The notes beneath the pieces were generated by a model. It made no database searches. It worked only from the letters and a program-made list of their open reading frames with translations, and was not told where the DNA came from. Shown here in pieces: positions 9,052 to 17,097 of a stretch of 32,700 nucleotides of DNA. Numbering within the stretch: position 1 is the stretch's first letter; every line of letters starts with the position of its first letter. The position numbers were made by a program, and so were the translations under genes. The stretch comes from CAILUG01 sp038125665 (GTDB lineage: Bacteria; Pseudomonadota; Gammaproteobacteria; Pseudomonadales; Pseudohongiellaceae), in assembly GCA_038125665.1 (NCBI GenBank), contig JAYPEI010000022.1, positions 1 through 32,700 of the forward strand. Direction: 5' to 3'.

Positions 9052-10271
9052 TCCCGCTTATCGACTACAATTTCACCGTCTAGAATAACCACTTTGCTGT
9101 TGAGCATGTGCCAATAGCCTTCAAGAGGATTGCCCGCTACTAACACAATATCTGCCAGCTTGTTGGCAGCAAGCGTGCCAAGTTGTGGTGCCATGTTTAT
9201 GTAAGCTGCGGAGTTAATTCCCATGATTTTACTGATATCACGTACAGAGAACATCACATTATAAGATTCTAGTTCATGCTGTAGGCCAGCAAGAGGGTCA
9301 TAACGTGTGTCTGTACAATAACCCAGTACAACGCCCTCGTCCCAGACAGTGCGAGCATTGACTATGGTAAAACCAATTTCATTTCCAATGGCACGGGACT
9401 GTGCATCGCGATTAGCTCCCGCAATGGCCTCAGGCCAATCGTTTCCATCACGGAATCGTGGCTGATTATCTTCACCAAATACGCCGAAAACAGGCGCACC
9501 AAACCCAATGGTTGCAAGGATGTGTGTGTTAGTCTCACGAAGCAACTTGGCGGCATCTCGATCCACGAAGTCTTTGTTAGGTAAGTGTACTAGACGCCTC
9601 ACTCCGGCATTAATGGCTGCTACCATGGCTGGTGTGCTGACAGCATGAACTTGAACAACCATCTCGACTTTAGCTGCCTCATCCACGATGGCCTCAAGCA
9701 CTTCCACTTCTGCCACACTAGGTCTTGGCTCAGGTGTCATGGAGATTTCACCCGTCCAAGAGATACCCATATCTTTTAGTCGATGAACTTCTTGTCTTGC
9801 ACTTTCTGGAGTATGGTCTGCGAGTACTATACGGCCTGACGGGATAATACGTGGCCCCTTAATCTGTCCACTATTGATGTGGTCAAGTAACTCAAGGTTG
9901 CCTATGTCTGGGCCACCCCCGGAGAGGATAGTAGTATAGCCAGCCTCTAACTGTGCCAGCATCTCTTCCTTCTCATTCGGGGAGGTATTAATGTGTCTAT
10001 GTGCATCAATGAAACCTGGCATTGCGGTCATGCCTGAGCCATCAATCACGGTATATCCTTTTGTGTTCAAAGTGCCTTCACTAACTTCGGTAATAGTATT
10101 GCCATTAATCAATATTGTCCCAGTTTGAATAACCGAGCCATCTCCGATAAGCATACGGACATTAGTTACTGCCAAATCGGCAGCTAAAACATTGAGGCAT
10201 AGCAAACTCAAGACCGAAAAGGCTAAGGCTGAAAGCTTATGATGAATTTGCCTGCGATATCTTTTTGACAT
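9048..10271 (-). CDS. Exported amidohydrolase family protein
   Basis: This metal-dependent hydrolase is of the amidohydrolase superfamily (imidazolonepropionase/prolidase-like branch). I chose the start at 10271 because the frame extends upstream to 10352 only by overlapping the preceding gene, while this ATG has an AGGAAA ribosome site 6 bases away and opens a normal signal peptide (KLSALAFSVLSLLCLNVLA). The mature protein has the N-terminal beta segment, GFIDAHRH (metal ligands H91, H93), QVHAVS (H209), RRLVHLPN (H229) and a late GYCTDTRYDP, which supplies a candidate metal-binding Asp. The C-terminal KLADIVLVAGNPLE segment is typical. The substrate cannot be inferred from sequence; cyclic amides, dipeptides or lactones are all possible. 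It lies 28 bp downstream of the unknown exported protein on the same strand, probably in one transcript. Confidence 0.85.
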   Translation of the reverse strand: MSKRYRRQIHHKLSALAFSVLSLLCLNVLAADLAVTNVRMLIGDGSVIQTGTILINGNTITEVSEGTLNTKGYTVIDGSGMTAMPGFIDAHRHINTSPNEKEEMLAQLEAGYTTILSGGGPDIGNLELLDHINSGQIKGPRIIPSGRIVLADHTPESARQEVHRLKDMGISWTGEISMTPEPRPSVAEVEVLEAIVDEAAKVEMVVQVHAVSTPAMVAAINAGVRRLVHLPNKDFVDRDAAKLLRETNTHILATIGFGAPVFGVFGEDNQPRFRDGNDWPEAIAGANRDAQSRAIGNEIGFTIVNARTVWDEGVVLGYCTDTRYDPLAGLQHELESYNVMFSVRDISKIMGINSAAYINMAPQLGTLAANKLADIVLVAGNPLEGYWHMLNSKVVILDGEIVVDKRD

Positions 10272-10277
10272 GACTAG

Positions 10278-10283
10278 TTTCCT
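10278..10283 (-). promoter_or_regulatory. Ribosome binding site deciding the amidohydrolase start
   Basis: On the minus strand the sequence reads AGGAAA, 6 bases before the ATG at 10271. No comparable site precedes the longer start at 10352, which would also lie inside the upstream gene. Confidence 0.6.
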
Positions 10284-10299
10284 ATGGTTTGAAATCACG

Positions 10300-11655
10300 T
10301 TATTCAAAAGAAAAAATATCTTCTTCACTGGGACGCTGCATATGCTGTTCATAGTATTTTTCCCAAATATCTGCCCAGGGTCGTCCTGGGATGTTTGGCA
10401 TGAAGTACCTCAGTTCAGAGCCTGGTGTTTTCGGCGTAGTTTCGCCCTCTATCGGGAAGTTTGCTGCCTGACACTCCATGTATACCATGGGGTCTCCTTC
10501 ATTGAGTAAGGAGGTTTTAGTAAAGTAATTCACGATTCTTAATGGAGCAACAAAAGCTTCATTATCATAGAGTATTGCCTCATGGCGTAAGCCTTGATGT
10601 TCACCTTCGCTATTTACTACAGAAGTATATATTTCGATACTCTGAAGACGATTGCTGTACTCAAAGCCACCGTGTGATATCCATCCTTGAATGTTAGACG
10701 TCCAAGTAATAAGAGAGTCCTTGGTCCAGAAACCTACAGTTTCACCGAACCATTCTGGAACATCAGGCCCTAGACGAGGAGTTTTACCTTGAGTGTTAAA
10801 AGTGCGCCCAATATGTATTTGTGTCATCAACGTTTTTGCTGCATTTCGGATGTCCAATACATACTCCGGGGTGACAACAAAATTCATTGAACCGCCACCA
10901 TATTGTGCAAAACGACGCATGAAACCCTCTGGCCAACAATAGGAACCTGGCCATTGAGGTGCATTAGTGGCGGCATAGTGGTACATCTGTTGAACAAAGC
11001 GTTGTTGATATTCAGGGGTCAATAAGCTCAGGTAAGTAGGTACTTGTAGATTTGCTCCATGAAACCAATTGGCGTTTTTCTCTCTGTGTCGATCATAGCG
11101 ACCAGACCACTTAGTGAGATCAATTTGAGTATGTTGATTGGGGCCTCTATCGGCCTTATTTAAAGTAAGTAACGCTTCATAATGGGATGAAGCACTCGTA
11201 AAAGGATATGGACTTAAGATCTCCTTGCGAGGATAGTCTCTATCACAATAGCCCCATGCAATAGTCGCTGGAGGGTTTGTCCCAACTATGGGAACTTCGT
11301 AAGCGCCCCAGAGTTGTTCCAAGCCGGAGGGTGAGTTACAGCGATAATAAAGCGGGTCAAACCATAAGTGCTTGTCTACATAGAAATCTTTGCTGCTGAA
11401 GATGTCTACCGGTAGGGGGTTAATATTGGGAGGAATCGCGCCATCCCTTGCAGCTAAAATAGGTTGATTATTTTCTGGTATTCCAGCACCAGCCCACCAT
11501 CCTTTAGTTTCAACGCCAACTAAATCCTGAGTTATTAATGGATCTGGTGCTCCAAGCCCAGTTTCATACTCTGCATATAAGAGCTGGTGAGGTAAGATAG
11601 CTAAGCACGAGAATAATATAATTTTAGATGGAAATCTGTAAAAAGCAGTATTCAT
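10300..11655 (-). CDS. Large exported protein of unknown function
   Basis: This 451-residue protein has a signal peptide (IILFSCLAILPHQLLYA, cleavage near residue 28). I cannot assign a named domain. From memory it resembles a widespread uncharacterised family of secreted proteobacterial and acidobacterial proteins. Shared features are a Cys-x-Pro-x-Gly segment (YCWPEGFMRRF), FVVTPEYVLDI, a long-range IGRTFNTQG element, and GETVGFWTKDSLITWTSNIQ followed by FEYSNRLQSIEIYT. It is rich in Trp, Tyr and Pro, and has cysteines in the mature part that could form disulfides. It is followed on the same strand by an exported amidohydrolase, so both may act on one extracytoplasmic compound. The 50-bp gap to the divergent paraoxonase-like gene must hold both promoters. 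The gene call is secure; the function is not. Confidence 0.8.
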   Translation of the reverse strand: MNTAFYRFPSKIILFSCLAILPHQLLYAEYETGLGAPDPLITQDLVGVETKGWWAGAGIPENNQPILAARDGAIPPNINPLPVDIFSSKDFYVDKHLWFDPLYYRCNSPSGLEQLWGAYEVPIVGTNPPATIAWGYCDRDYPRKEILSPYPFTSASSHYEALLTLNKADRGPNQHTQIDLTKWSGRYDRHREKNANWFHGANLQVPTYLSLLTPEYQQRFVQQMYHYAATNAPQWPGSYCWPEGFMRRFAQYGGGSMNFVVTPEYVLDIRNAAKTLMTQIHIGRTFNTQGKTPRLGPDVPEWFGETVGFWTKDSLITWTSNIQGWISHGGFEYSNRLQSIEIYTSVVNSEGEHQGLRHEAILYDNEAFVAPLRIVNYFTKTSLLNEGDPMVYMECQAANFPIEGETTPKTPGSELRYFMPNIPGRPWADIWEKYYEQHMQRPSEEDIFSFE

Positions 11656-11705
11656 CCAAGTTCCAGAGTATAGTTTGATCTAAATAAACACGTTGGTATT
11701 TCAGT

Positions 11706-12779
11706 ATGTGTAGGTTGAGTCTACTTATAACTTTACTAGTTGTACAACTGCTGTTTTTATCTAAAATCACTTTCGCCTGCAAAGTTGATGACTTCTGTCT
11801 CTCCGGAACGCCCGAGGATGTAGTTGCAATCAACTCAGATGAAATAGTTTTGTCTGACTTGGGCTATAGCGGCTTGGCACAACTAAAACTAGTGAATATA
11901 ACAACAGGTAAAGTACTCAACTTTATTCCTCCAGTTAACCAGGTATCAACCATCGAAGTTGAGGGAAATCAAACAAAAGATGAAAAACATGAGGACCTCC
12001 CTTTTTACTGTAAACCCCATAAAGAAGATGAAACATTTTCTTTTCATGGCATAGATTTTGATAGCGACAAGCAACTTCTATTAGCCATTAATTTTGGAAC
12101 ACGTTCAACCGTTGAGTTTTTTCATTTAAGTAGAGATGAAATTCCAAACTGGCTGGGCTGTGTGGAGCTTCCTGAGAATATACATCCTAACGCAGTAACC
12201 TCCACTGAAAATGGTTTTGTATTGGTGTCCATGGATAATGGTGACGAGGATTCAATGCGTAGACATATTTTAGGTAAACCGGAAGGAAGCTTATGGTTCT
12301 GGAATCCACAAACTGGTCTAGAAAGATGGGATGGGAGATTGTTACAAGGAGGAAATGGCATTGCATTGCTCTCAGGGTATGTATTTGTTAGTGCTTGGTC
12401 AGGAGCGGAAATTGTTGTTTTAGAAGAAGCTTCGAGAGAAGAGGTTGCTAGACTATCAGTAGATTTTTTACCCGATAACCTTCACCGTTTATCTTCAGAT
12501 GAGTTATTGTTGACCGGGCAGGAATTTCCAGTAAGCCAAATAGCAGGCTGTAATGAAATTCATTGTCCAGCTAATTGGCGAGTTGTAAGGCTTACAATGA
12601 TGAACGAATCGTTAGATTCCTCATTGATGAGTGAGGAATCTATTGGTACTTCATTCACGCAGGAAGTTCTTATACAAGAGGAAGGTACAGAATCTCTGAA
12701 CTATGTCACAGGTGGGGTGATTATCCAAGATAAACTTTTTGTTGTGGGGCGAGGAGAAAGTTCATTGCTCAGGAAATAA
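11706..12779 (+). CDS. Secreted paraoxonase/arylesterase-like lactonase (six-bladed beta-propeller)
   Basis: This 357-residue protein has a signal peptide (MCRLSLLITLLVVQLLFLSK, cleaved around A24). Overall sequence is divergent, but the calcium-site landmarks of paraoxonases (PON) appear in order: ED at 37-38 (GTPEDVVAI, like PON1 E53/D54), FHGIDFD with H114 (like H115), HPNAVT with N162 (like N168), GGNGIA with N217 (like N224) and PDNLHR with D257/N258 (like D269/N270). Spacings between these sites are close to PON1. That supports a Ca-dependent lactonase or arylesterase; an SMP-30/gluconolactonase relative is the main alternative. The substrate could be a sugar lactone, an acyl-homoserine lactone or an ester. 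It is divergent from the unknown exported protein, and its 3' end carries an internal perfect stem-loop. Confidence 0.72.
   Translation: MCRLSLLITLLVVQLLFLSKITFACKVDDFCLSGTPEDVVAINSDEIVLSDLGYSGLAQLKLVNITTGKVLNFIPPVNQVSTIEVEGNQTKDEKHEDLPFYCKPHKEDETFSFHGIDFDSDKQLLLAINFGTRSTVEFFHLSRDEIPNWLGCVELPENIHPNAVTSTENGFVLVSMDNGDEDSMRRHILGKPEGSLWFWNPQTGLERWDGRLLQGGNGIALLSGYVFVSAWSGAEIVVLEEASREEVARLSVDFLPDNLHRLSSDELLLTGQEFPVSQIAGCNEIHCPANWRVVRLTMMNESLDSSLMSEESIGTSFTQEVLIQEEGTESLNYVTGGVIIQDKLFVVGRGESSLLRK
12615..12640 (+). repeat. Perfect 9-bp stem-loop inside the paraoxonase-like gene
   Basis: Arms GATTCCTCA (12615-12623) and TGAGGAATC (12632-12640) flank an 8-base loop. No T-run follows, so it is not an intrinsic terminator. 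It lies about 140 bases before the stop codon and encodes LDSSLMSEES. Confidence 0.5.
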
Positions 12780-12856
12780 TAAAAATTCAGAAATTCTTTT
12801 TTTTTGAGTTAATTGACACGGGTAACCTGCAGATTCAGACTGTAATTAAAATTAGG

Positions 12857-13801
12857 CTAGGACAAAGCTTGGTCTCTATGAGTTTTTTGCTGGTGAACTT
12901 CAAAGGCCTCCTCAAATATTGCGTCTGCGTGCTGGCGTGATAAGTTAAACTCATCTCGTAGTCGTTTCAGACCTTCTCGTTCCTCCTGTGTGATTATACC
13001 ATCTTGTAAAGCTTTAATTACCTCAGCACGGAACACTGATTTTTTTCTGGAAAGCTGAGCGGAAAAAGAATTAGCAACAATACCCGTCAATAAAGCAACG
13101 GTACAAACTCCCATTAAGGCTGTAAAAATACCAACGATTTTTCCAAAAAAAGTTATCGGCGAAACATCACCGTAACCTACTGTTGTCAGGGTAATTAAGG
13201 CCCACCAGATGGCATGTGGAATTGATTTGAATTCCTCTGGTTGTACAGTATTTTCTGCATAGTAGGCTAGTGAGGCGCAAATTAACAGAGCCACTGAGAA
13301 AATATAAGATGCTGAAATAAAGGACTTTCGTTCATCGTAAATAGCATCCCACAAATCTTGTAATGCTGTGTTGTAATGACTGATTTTAATAATTCTTAGA
13401 ATTCGAACAACACGCAAGATTCGAAGATCTATACCAGTAGTAAACAAGGATAGGTAGAAAGGGATAATTGCACATACATCTATCAAACCATAGAAGCTAA
13501 AAAAATATTTAAGATAAGGTTTTTTTGATTCGGGAAACTTTAGTGGTGCAGTCCAGAGTCTAAGTAGATATTCTATGGTAAAGGTGCTGATACAGAAGAT
13601 TTCGAAAAGTCTAAATTGATGTGAGTAAACTTCTTCAATCTCTGGGACGGACTCTAGCACAACAGCAACCACAGAGCTCAATACAAGCGTCATAAGCAAC
13701 ACATCAATGAACTTACTTAAAAAATCTGAGCCTTTGCCAGCTTCAAGGATTTCGTGAAGTCTATTTTTTAATTTAGTAAGACTTATTGTTGTTTTTGACA
13801 T
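12857..13801 (-). CDS. Voltage-gated-type potassium channel
   Basis: This 314-residue ion channel has six membrane segments. S4 is the Arg-rich helix RILRVVRILRIIKI (127-140), which senses voltage in known channels. The pore loop has the K+ selectivity filter TTVGYGD (about 206-212), followed by S6 (GIFTALMGVCTVALLTGIVANSF). The architecture matches Kv/KvAP-type prokaryotic channels (ion transport family), acting in the inner membrane. After S6, a charged cytoplasmic tail has DGIITQEEREGLKRLRDEF, resembling the short helical SHOCT-like oligomerisation motifs found at bacterial C-termini. I placed the start at the ATG at 13801 rather than the TTG one codon earlier. It is convergent with the paraoxonase-like gene and divergent from the carbohydrate locus. 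No regulatory partner is visible. Confidence 0.92.
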   Translation of the reverse strand: MSKTTISLTKLKNRLHEILEAGKGSDFLSKFIDVLLMTLVLSSVVAVVLESVPEIEEVYSHQFRLFEIFCISTFTIEYLLRLWTAPLKFPESKKPYLKYFFSFYGLIDVCAIIPFYLSLFTTGIDLRILRVVRILRIIKISHYNTALQDLWDAIYDERKSFISASYIFSVALLICASLAYYAENTVQPEEFKSIPHAIWWALITLTTVGYGDVSPITFFGKIVGIFTALMGVCTVALLTGIVANSFSAQLSRKKSVFRAEVIKALQDGIITQEEREGLKRLRDEFNLSRQHADAIFEEAFEVHQQKTHRDQALS

Positions 13802-14002
13802 CAAGAAAAGCTCATAAGTAATTTTTTATATATTAGTCAAATAAATTTTTTCCACAAGTCTTATTATGGTTTAGGATGATCGGGACGTATATGTGTTTTT
13901 TATAATATTGTCAGCTTCAAATTAACTCGGCCGTATCACCAATAAGATTTGCTGTAGATCTAGCTCTTACCCTTTTCTATCATTAAGCAGAGAGGTTGTT
14001 TT

Positions 14003-14021
14003 TCAATTTTAGTTAAATTGA
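14003..14021. promoter_or_regulatory. 19-bp palindrome, candidate operator of the region 3 locus
   Basis: TCAATTT and AAATTGA are perfect 7-bp arms around TAGTT. It lies about 95 bases before the first gene of the catabolic locus, a usual place for a repressor or activator of sugar genes. AT-rich palindromes also arise by chance. Confidence 0.35.
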
Positions 14022-14103
14022 TTATTTCTGGGCAAGTCTCGCGATGATTCTTTCTGCATGATATAAATAAACCAAAATATAACTGTCAAAACAACTATAT
14101 GCT

Positions 14104-14107
14104 GGAG
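14104..14107 (+). promoter_or_regulatory. Ribosome binding site deciding the TIM-barrel gene start
   Basis: GGAG lies 8 bases before the ATG at 14116. It overlaps the alternative GTG at 14107, which therefore is unlikely to be the start. Confidence 0.6.
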
Positions 14108-14115
14108 TGAAGGGA

Positions 14116-15351
14116 ATGAAGAATTACGAGCCTCGATGTATGTCATTGAGCATACTCACGGCGGCCTTTCAGGAGCTTACCGCACGGGACTTACGTGACG
14201 CAGATCCTGACTTGGCAATTGAGGACTGGTTATGCTTCGCTGCTGAGTTGGAGGCTCCTCAAATACAGCTTTCTGCGGCTTTACATCCTGATGAAGCAGA
14301 TGTGCCTGCTGATGCATTACTTGATCCTGTTGCAAATACGCTAGACTTGCGCAAAGCCTTCAGTAAAGATCGTGCCAATCGTGTGCTCAGCGCCATGTCA
14401 ACCACTGGGGTTGGAATTTCAGATTTGGCCTACTTTGACAATATGTTGGTCCCAGATAAACATGAACGAGCAAAGAAGCAGCAATTTATGATGCGTGTGT
14501 TTGATGCTGCTGAATTACTTGGCATAAATGCTGTATGTGGTTTTGTAGGTAGGAACCCAGAACTCAGTATGGATGCCAACTTATTAATGTTTGAGGAGGA
14601 GTTTATTCCACTCTTACAGTCCGCAAAGGAGCGTGGGCTGGTTTACAGGGTTGAACAATGCCCAATGCCTGGCTGGAATACTTCGGACTCATTCCACAAT
14701 AATATCGCCTATGCACCCGGTCCTTGGATAATACTACATAGATTATGTGAACGACACGGGGTTGGGGATCAGTTCAGAATTCATTATGATCCTTCTCACG
14801 CTGTGCTCATGGGGCAAGATACCCGGTCGATATTTCAATATTTGAAAGAACAAGGCTATGGTTTCCTCATAGATGGGTTCCATGTCAAAGGGCAAGTAAT
14901 TGATTCAAGAGGTGTTTCAGCTTGGGGCTATGGCGGTCAGACTATGGAGCGTGGCGATTGGCTGGCGGGAAAAGCCACTAAGGAGCCTGCACTACAGTTA
15001 AATGCATGGAAAAAGCAGACTATTTTGTGTGAGCATGAGTTACCTGGTACAGCGCGTCATGATCCATTGGCGTATTTGCAGAATCGTACTGTGGATTGGT
15101 TAGACCATCAATTAGCTGCAAGAGAGTTATTAGACCTAGATATTGCTAAGACAGCTCTTGTGCTGGAGCATGAATATCCGCCAGGAAGATTGCAGGACAA
15201 AACAAAATTAGCCCCATTGTTGAAGGCGTCATTAGATTTCTGTCGTACCATAGATCATGCAGCAGCAGCTATGTACGCCATGCAACAAGAACTTCTGCCT
15301 GCATTAGGCGCAGCAGTTCAAGGGCGTGGACGAGAGCCATTTTATAGTTAA
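14116..15351 (+). CDS. Xylose-isomerase-like TIM-barrel sugar isomerase/epimerase
   Basis: This 411-residue cytoplasmic protein of the xylose isomerase-like/AP endonuclease family 2 TIM-barrel superfamily has several predicted metal-binding positions. These are RVEQCPMPGW (E180), HYDPSHAVLMG (D225, H228), DGFHVKG (H256) and a late LEHEYPP segment. Such enzymes isomerise or epimerise sugars, inosose or hydroxypyruvate with a divalent metal. It is longer than the usual 260-300 residue hydroxypyruvate isomerase or IolE-type protein, with an extended N-terminus and an insertion after HVKG. The start at ATG 14116 is supported by a GGAG site. A Gfo/Idh/MocA oxidoreductase gene follows after 142 bp, a pairing common in inositol and rare-sugar catabolism. 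The substrate is not determined. Confidence 0.82.
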   Translation: MKNYEPRCMSLSILTAAFQELTARDLRDADPDLAIEDWLCFAAELEAPQIQLSAALHPDEADVPADALLDPVANTLDLRKAFSKDRANRVLSAMSTTGVGISDLAYFDNMLVPDKHERAKKQQFMMRVFDAAELLGINAVCGFVGRNPELSMDANLLMFEEEFIPLLQSAKERGLVYRVEQCPMPGWNTSDSFHNNIAYAPGPWIILHRLCERHGVGDQFRIHYDPSHAVLMGQDTRSIFQYLKEQGYGFLIDGFHVKGQVIDSRGVSAWGYGGQTMERGDWLAGKATKEPALQLNAWKKQTILCEHELPGTARHDPLAYLQNRTVDWLDHQLAARELLDLDIAKTALVLEHEYPPGRLQDKTKLAPLLKASLDFCRTIDHAAAAMYAMQQELLPALGAAVQGRGREPFYS

Positions 15352-15365
15352 GCCAGTTGATGTTG

Positions 15366-15448
15366 GCTCTTAAGAGCTCTCCTGTGTTTTGGCATATACT
15401 CATGCTTTGCTCCTATTGATCATATTTATAAAGTGTAAATTAAGAGCC
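15366..15448. repeat. Inverted repeats between the isomerase and oxidoreductase genes
   Basis: GCTCTTAAGAGC at 15366-15377 is a perfect 12-bp palindrome. GGCTCTTAA (15365-15373) is repeated in inverse as TTAAGAGCC at 15440-15448. The pair may be operator half-sites or fold into RNA structure; there is no T-run for termination at the first copy. Confidence 0.35.
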
Positions 15449-15493
15449 CTGATAAATTCTTTTTTGATGGGTTAATAATGGTGGAAGATAACC

Positions 15494-16645
15494 GTGAATA
15501 ACCAAGAAGCTACAAAATCCTTACGAGCCGGTATTGTCGGGGGAGGGCAAGGGGCCTTTATTGGACGAGTCCATAAAATAGCAGTGGAGCTCGACGGTAT
15601 TGCCCAAGTGGTTGCTGGGGCGATGTCGTCAGATCCACAACGTGCTCAGGATAGCGCCAAAGCTTGGGGTTTAAGCCGCTCTTATGGTAGCTACATGGAG
15701 ATGGCCAATGAAGAAGCCTTACACCCTGAAGGTATAGACTTCGTAATTATTGCTACACCGAATCATCTGCATACGGATATAGCCAGAGCCTTTCTTGCTA
15801 AGGGTATTCATGTGATGTGTGATAAACCCTTAAGCAATGATATTTCAGAGGCACACGGCTTGAGTGAATTTTATGACAACATTGACAATACACTTTTTGG
15901 TCTTACTCATACTTATGCGGGTTATCCTGCAGTGATGGAGGCTCAAGCAATCGTAGCCTCAGGGAGTTTAGGTATAGTGAGAAAAGTGCTTGTAGAATAT
16001 CAACAAGACTGGCTCATGTTTCCTTTAGAACAAAATGGTGATAACAAACAAGCGAGTTGGCGAACAGACCCAACAAAGGCTGGAATTTCTTGTTGCGTGG
16101 GTGATATTGGTACACATGCAGCACATTTGGCAGAACTGGTTAGTGGGCAACAAATTAGCGAACTGGCTGCAGATTTAAGCTGTTTTGTTGCAGGTCGTCG
16201 CTTAGATGATGATGCCAGTATGCTCTTGCGCTTTAACGGTGGTGCCAAAGGGGTGCTGCTTTGTTCGCAAATCGCAGCCGGTGAGGAGAACAGGTTGTCC
16301 TTACGTATCTATGGCAGCGAAGGCTCGCTCGAGTGGCAACAAGAAGAGCCTAATACATTAATCATCAAGATGGCAGGCGAGCCGTGGCACCGTCATCGAA
16401 CAGGTAAGACTCTTCACAGTGCTGCAGCTCAAGCCGCTATAAGAGTGCCAGCTGGACACCCCGAAGGATATTTAGAAGCTAAAGCCAACCTGTACTGTGA
16501 GTTCATGGCCGATATAAAAAGACTACAACGCGGTGAGATGCCCTTGAAAAACTATCCAGGCATGACAGAGGGAATACGAGGCATGCGATTTATACAGGCC
16601 GCTGTCAGCAGTAGTGAACACAATGCTCGATGGATGCCTGTCTAG
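15494..16645 (+). CDS. Gfo/Idh/MocA family NAD(P)-dependent oxidoreductase
   Basis: This 383-residue cytoplasmic dehydrogenase oxidises or reduces sugars or cyclitols using NAD(P). The N-terminal Rossmann fold has AGIVGGGQGAFIGRVH. The family hallmark appears as CDKPLSND with catalytic-region Lys K111 (usually EKP). The C-terminal domain has CCVGDIGTHAAHLAELVSG, whose D/H pair is the usual substrate and catalytic position. Translation starts at GTG 15494 with a GGAAG site six bases upstream. It sits between a TIM-barrel isomerase and a SnoaL-like protein, with 33 bp to the latter, so it probably shares a transcript with them. This supports action on a keto- or hydroxy-sugar; the exact substrate is unknown. 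Confidence 0.9.
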   Translation: MNNQEATKSLRAGIVGGGQGAFIGRVHKIAVELDGIAQVVAGAMSSDPQRAQDSAKAWGLSRSYGSYMEMANEEALHPEGIDFVIIATPNHLHTDIARAFLAKGIHVMCDKPLSNDISEAHGLSEFYDNIDNTLFGLTHTYAGYPAVMEAQAIVASGSLGIVRKVLVEYQQDWLMFPLEQNGDNKQASWRTDPTKAGISCCVGDIGTHAAHLAELVSGQQISELAADLSCFVAGRRLDDDASMLLRFNGGAKGVLLCSQIAAGEENRLSLRIYGSEGSLEWQQEEPNTLIIKMAGEPWHRHRTGKTLHSAAAQAAIRVPAGHPEGYLEAKANLYCEFMADIKRLQRGEMPLKNYPGMTEGIRGMRFIQAAVSSSEHNARWMPV

Positions 16646-16678
16646 AGATACTTCATAATACAGCTATAGGGAATAAAG

Positions 16679-17095
16679 GTGACAAGAGAGCAATATCAGC
16701 AATACCTCGAGAGTTTCAATGGTAAAGACTATGATCGTGTTTTAGATTTCTGGGCGCCTGAATTTTCTGTGTGGGTTCAAGGCGAACTACTCTTCGATTC
16801 ACCAGAAGGTTTAAAAAGAACTTATGCTTTTCTTCATGCCCATGTCACTGAAGAAGTTCGTGTAAAGGAATTTCTCAGCTCTAATGATCGAATCTTTATA
16901 GAAGCTGATGTCCGTATTATCGCTCAGTATTCTTTTACTAATGACGATCTCAAGGTCGCAGGTGTACGAGGTATTATGCCAATGCAGGCAGGTGTCGCCT
17001 TGGATATCCCACAATTTATTCATTATCATCTTGAAAATGGACTATTTAAGACTGGAACCTGTCTGATTAGCGAAGCCCCTCGCCCGGTGATTTAA
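16679..17095 (+). CDS. SnoaL-like/NTF2-fold protein
   Basis: This 138-residue cytoplasmic protein has the pattern of NTF2-like SnoaL domains: YLESFNGKDYDRVLDFWAPEF at the start, an internal helix/strand pattern, and a final IPQFIHYHLENGLFKTGTC strand set. It starts at GTG 16679 after AGGGA with 6-base spacing. Its stop is 2 bases before the next start, so it is translationally coupled to the secreted beta-helix gene. Members include isomerases, hydrolases, dehydratases and non-enzymatic proteins, so no reaction can be assigned. Its place in the operon suggests a step in the same pathway. Confidence 0.8.
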   Translation: MTREQYQQYLESFNGKDYDRVLDFWAPEFSVWVQGELLFDSPEGLKRTYAFLHAHVTEEVRVKEFLSSNDRIFIEADVRIIAQYSFTNDDLKVAGVRGIMPMQAGVALDIPQFIHYHLENGLFKTGTCLISEAPRPVI

Positions 17096-17097
17096 CA

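Larger units (their letters stand above)
13802..14115. promoter_or_regulatory. Divergent intergenic region, channel gene / carbohydrate locus
   Basis: About 310 AT-rich bases without a credible gene. It must hold the promoters for the channel (minus) and the TIM-barrel gene (plus). A TATAAA at 14062-14067 could be a -10 element but has no good -35. A 19-bp palindrome at 14003-14021 is the only clear structured site. Confidence 0.5.

Noticed and set aside
10272..10352. 27-residue N-terminal extension of the amidohydrolase
   Set aside because: It overlaps the upstream gene, would bury the signal peptide, and a better ribosome site exists at the internal ATG.
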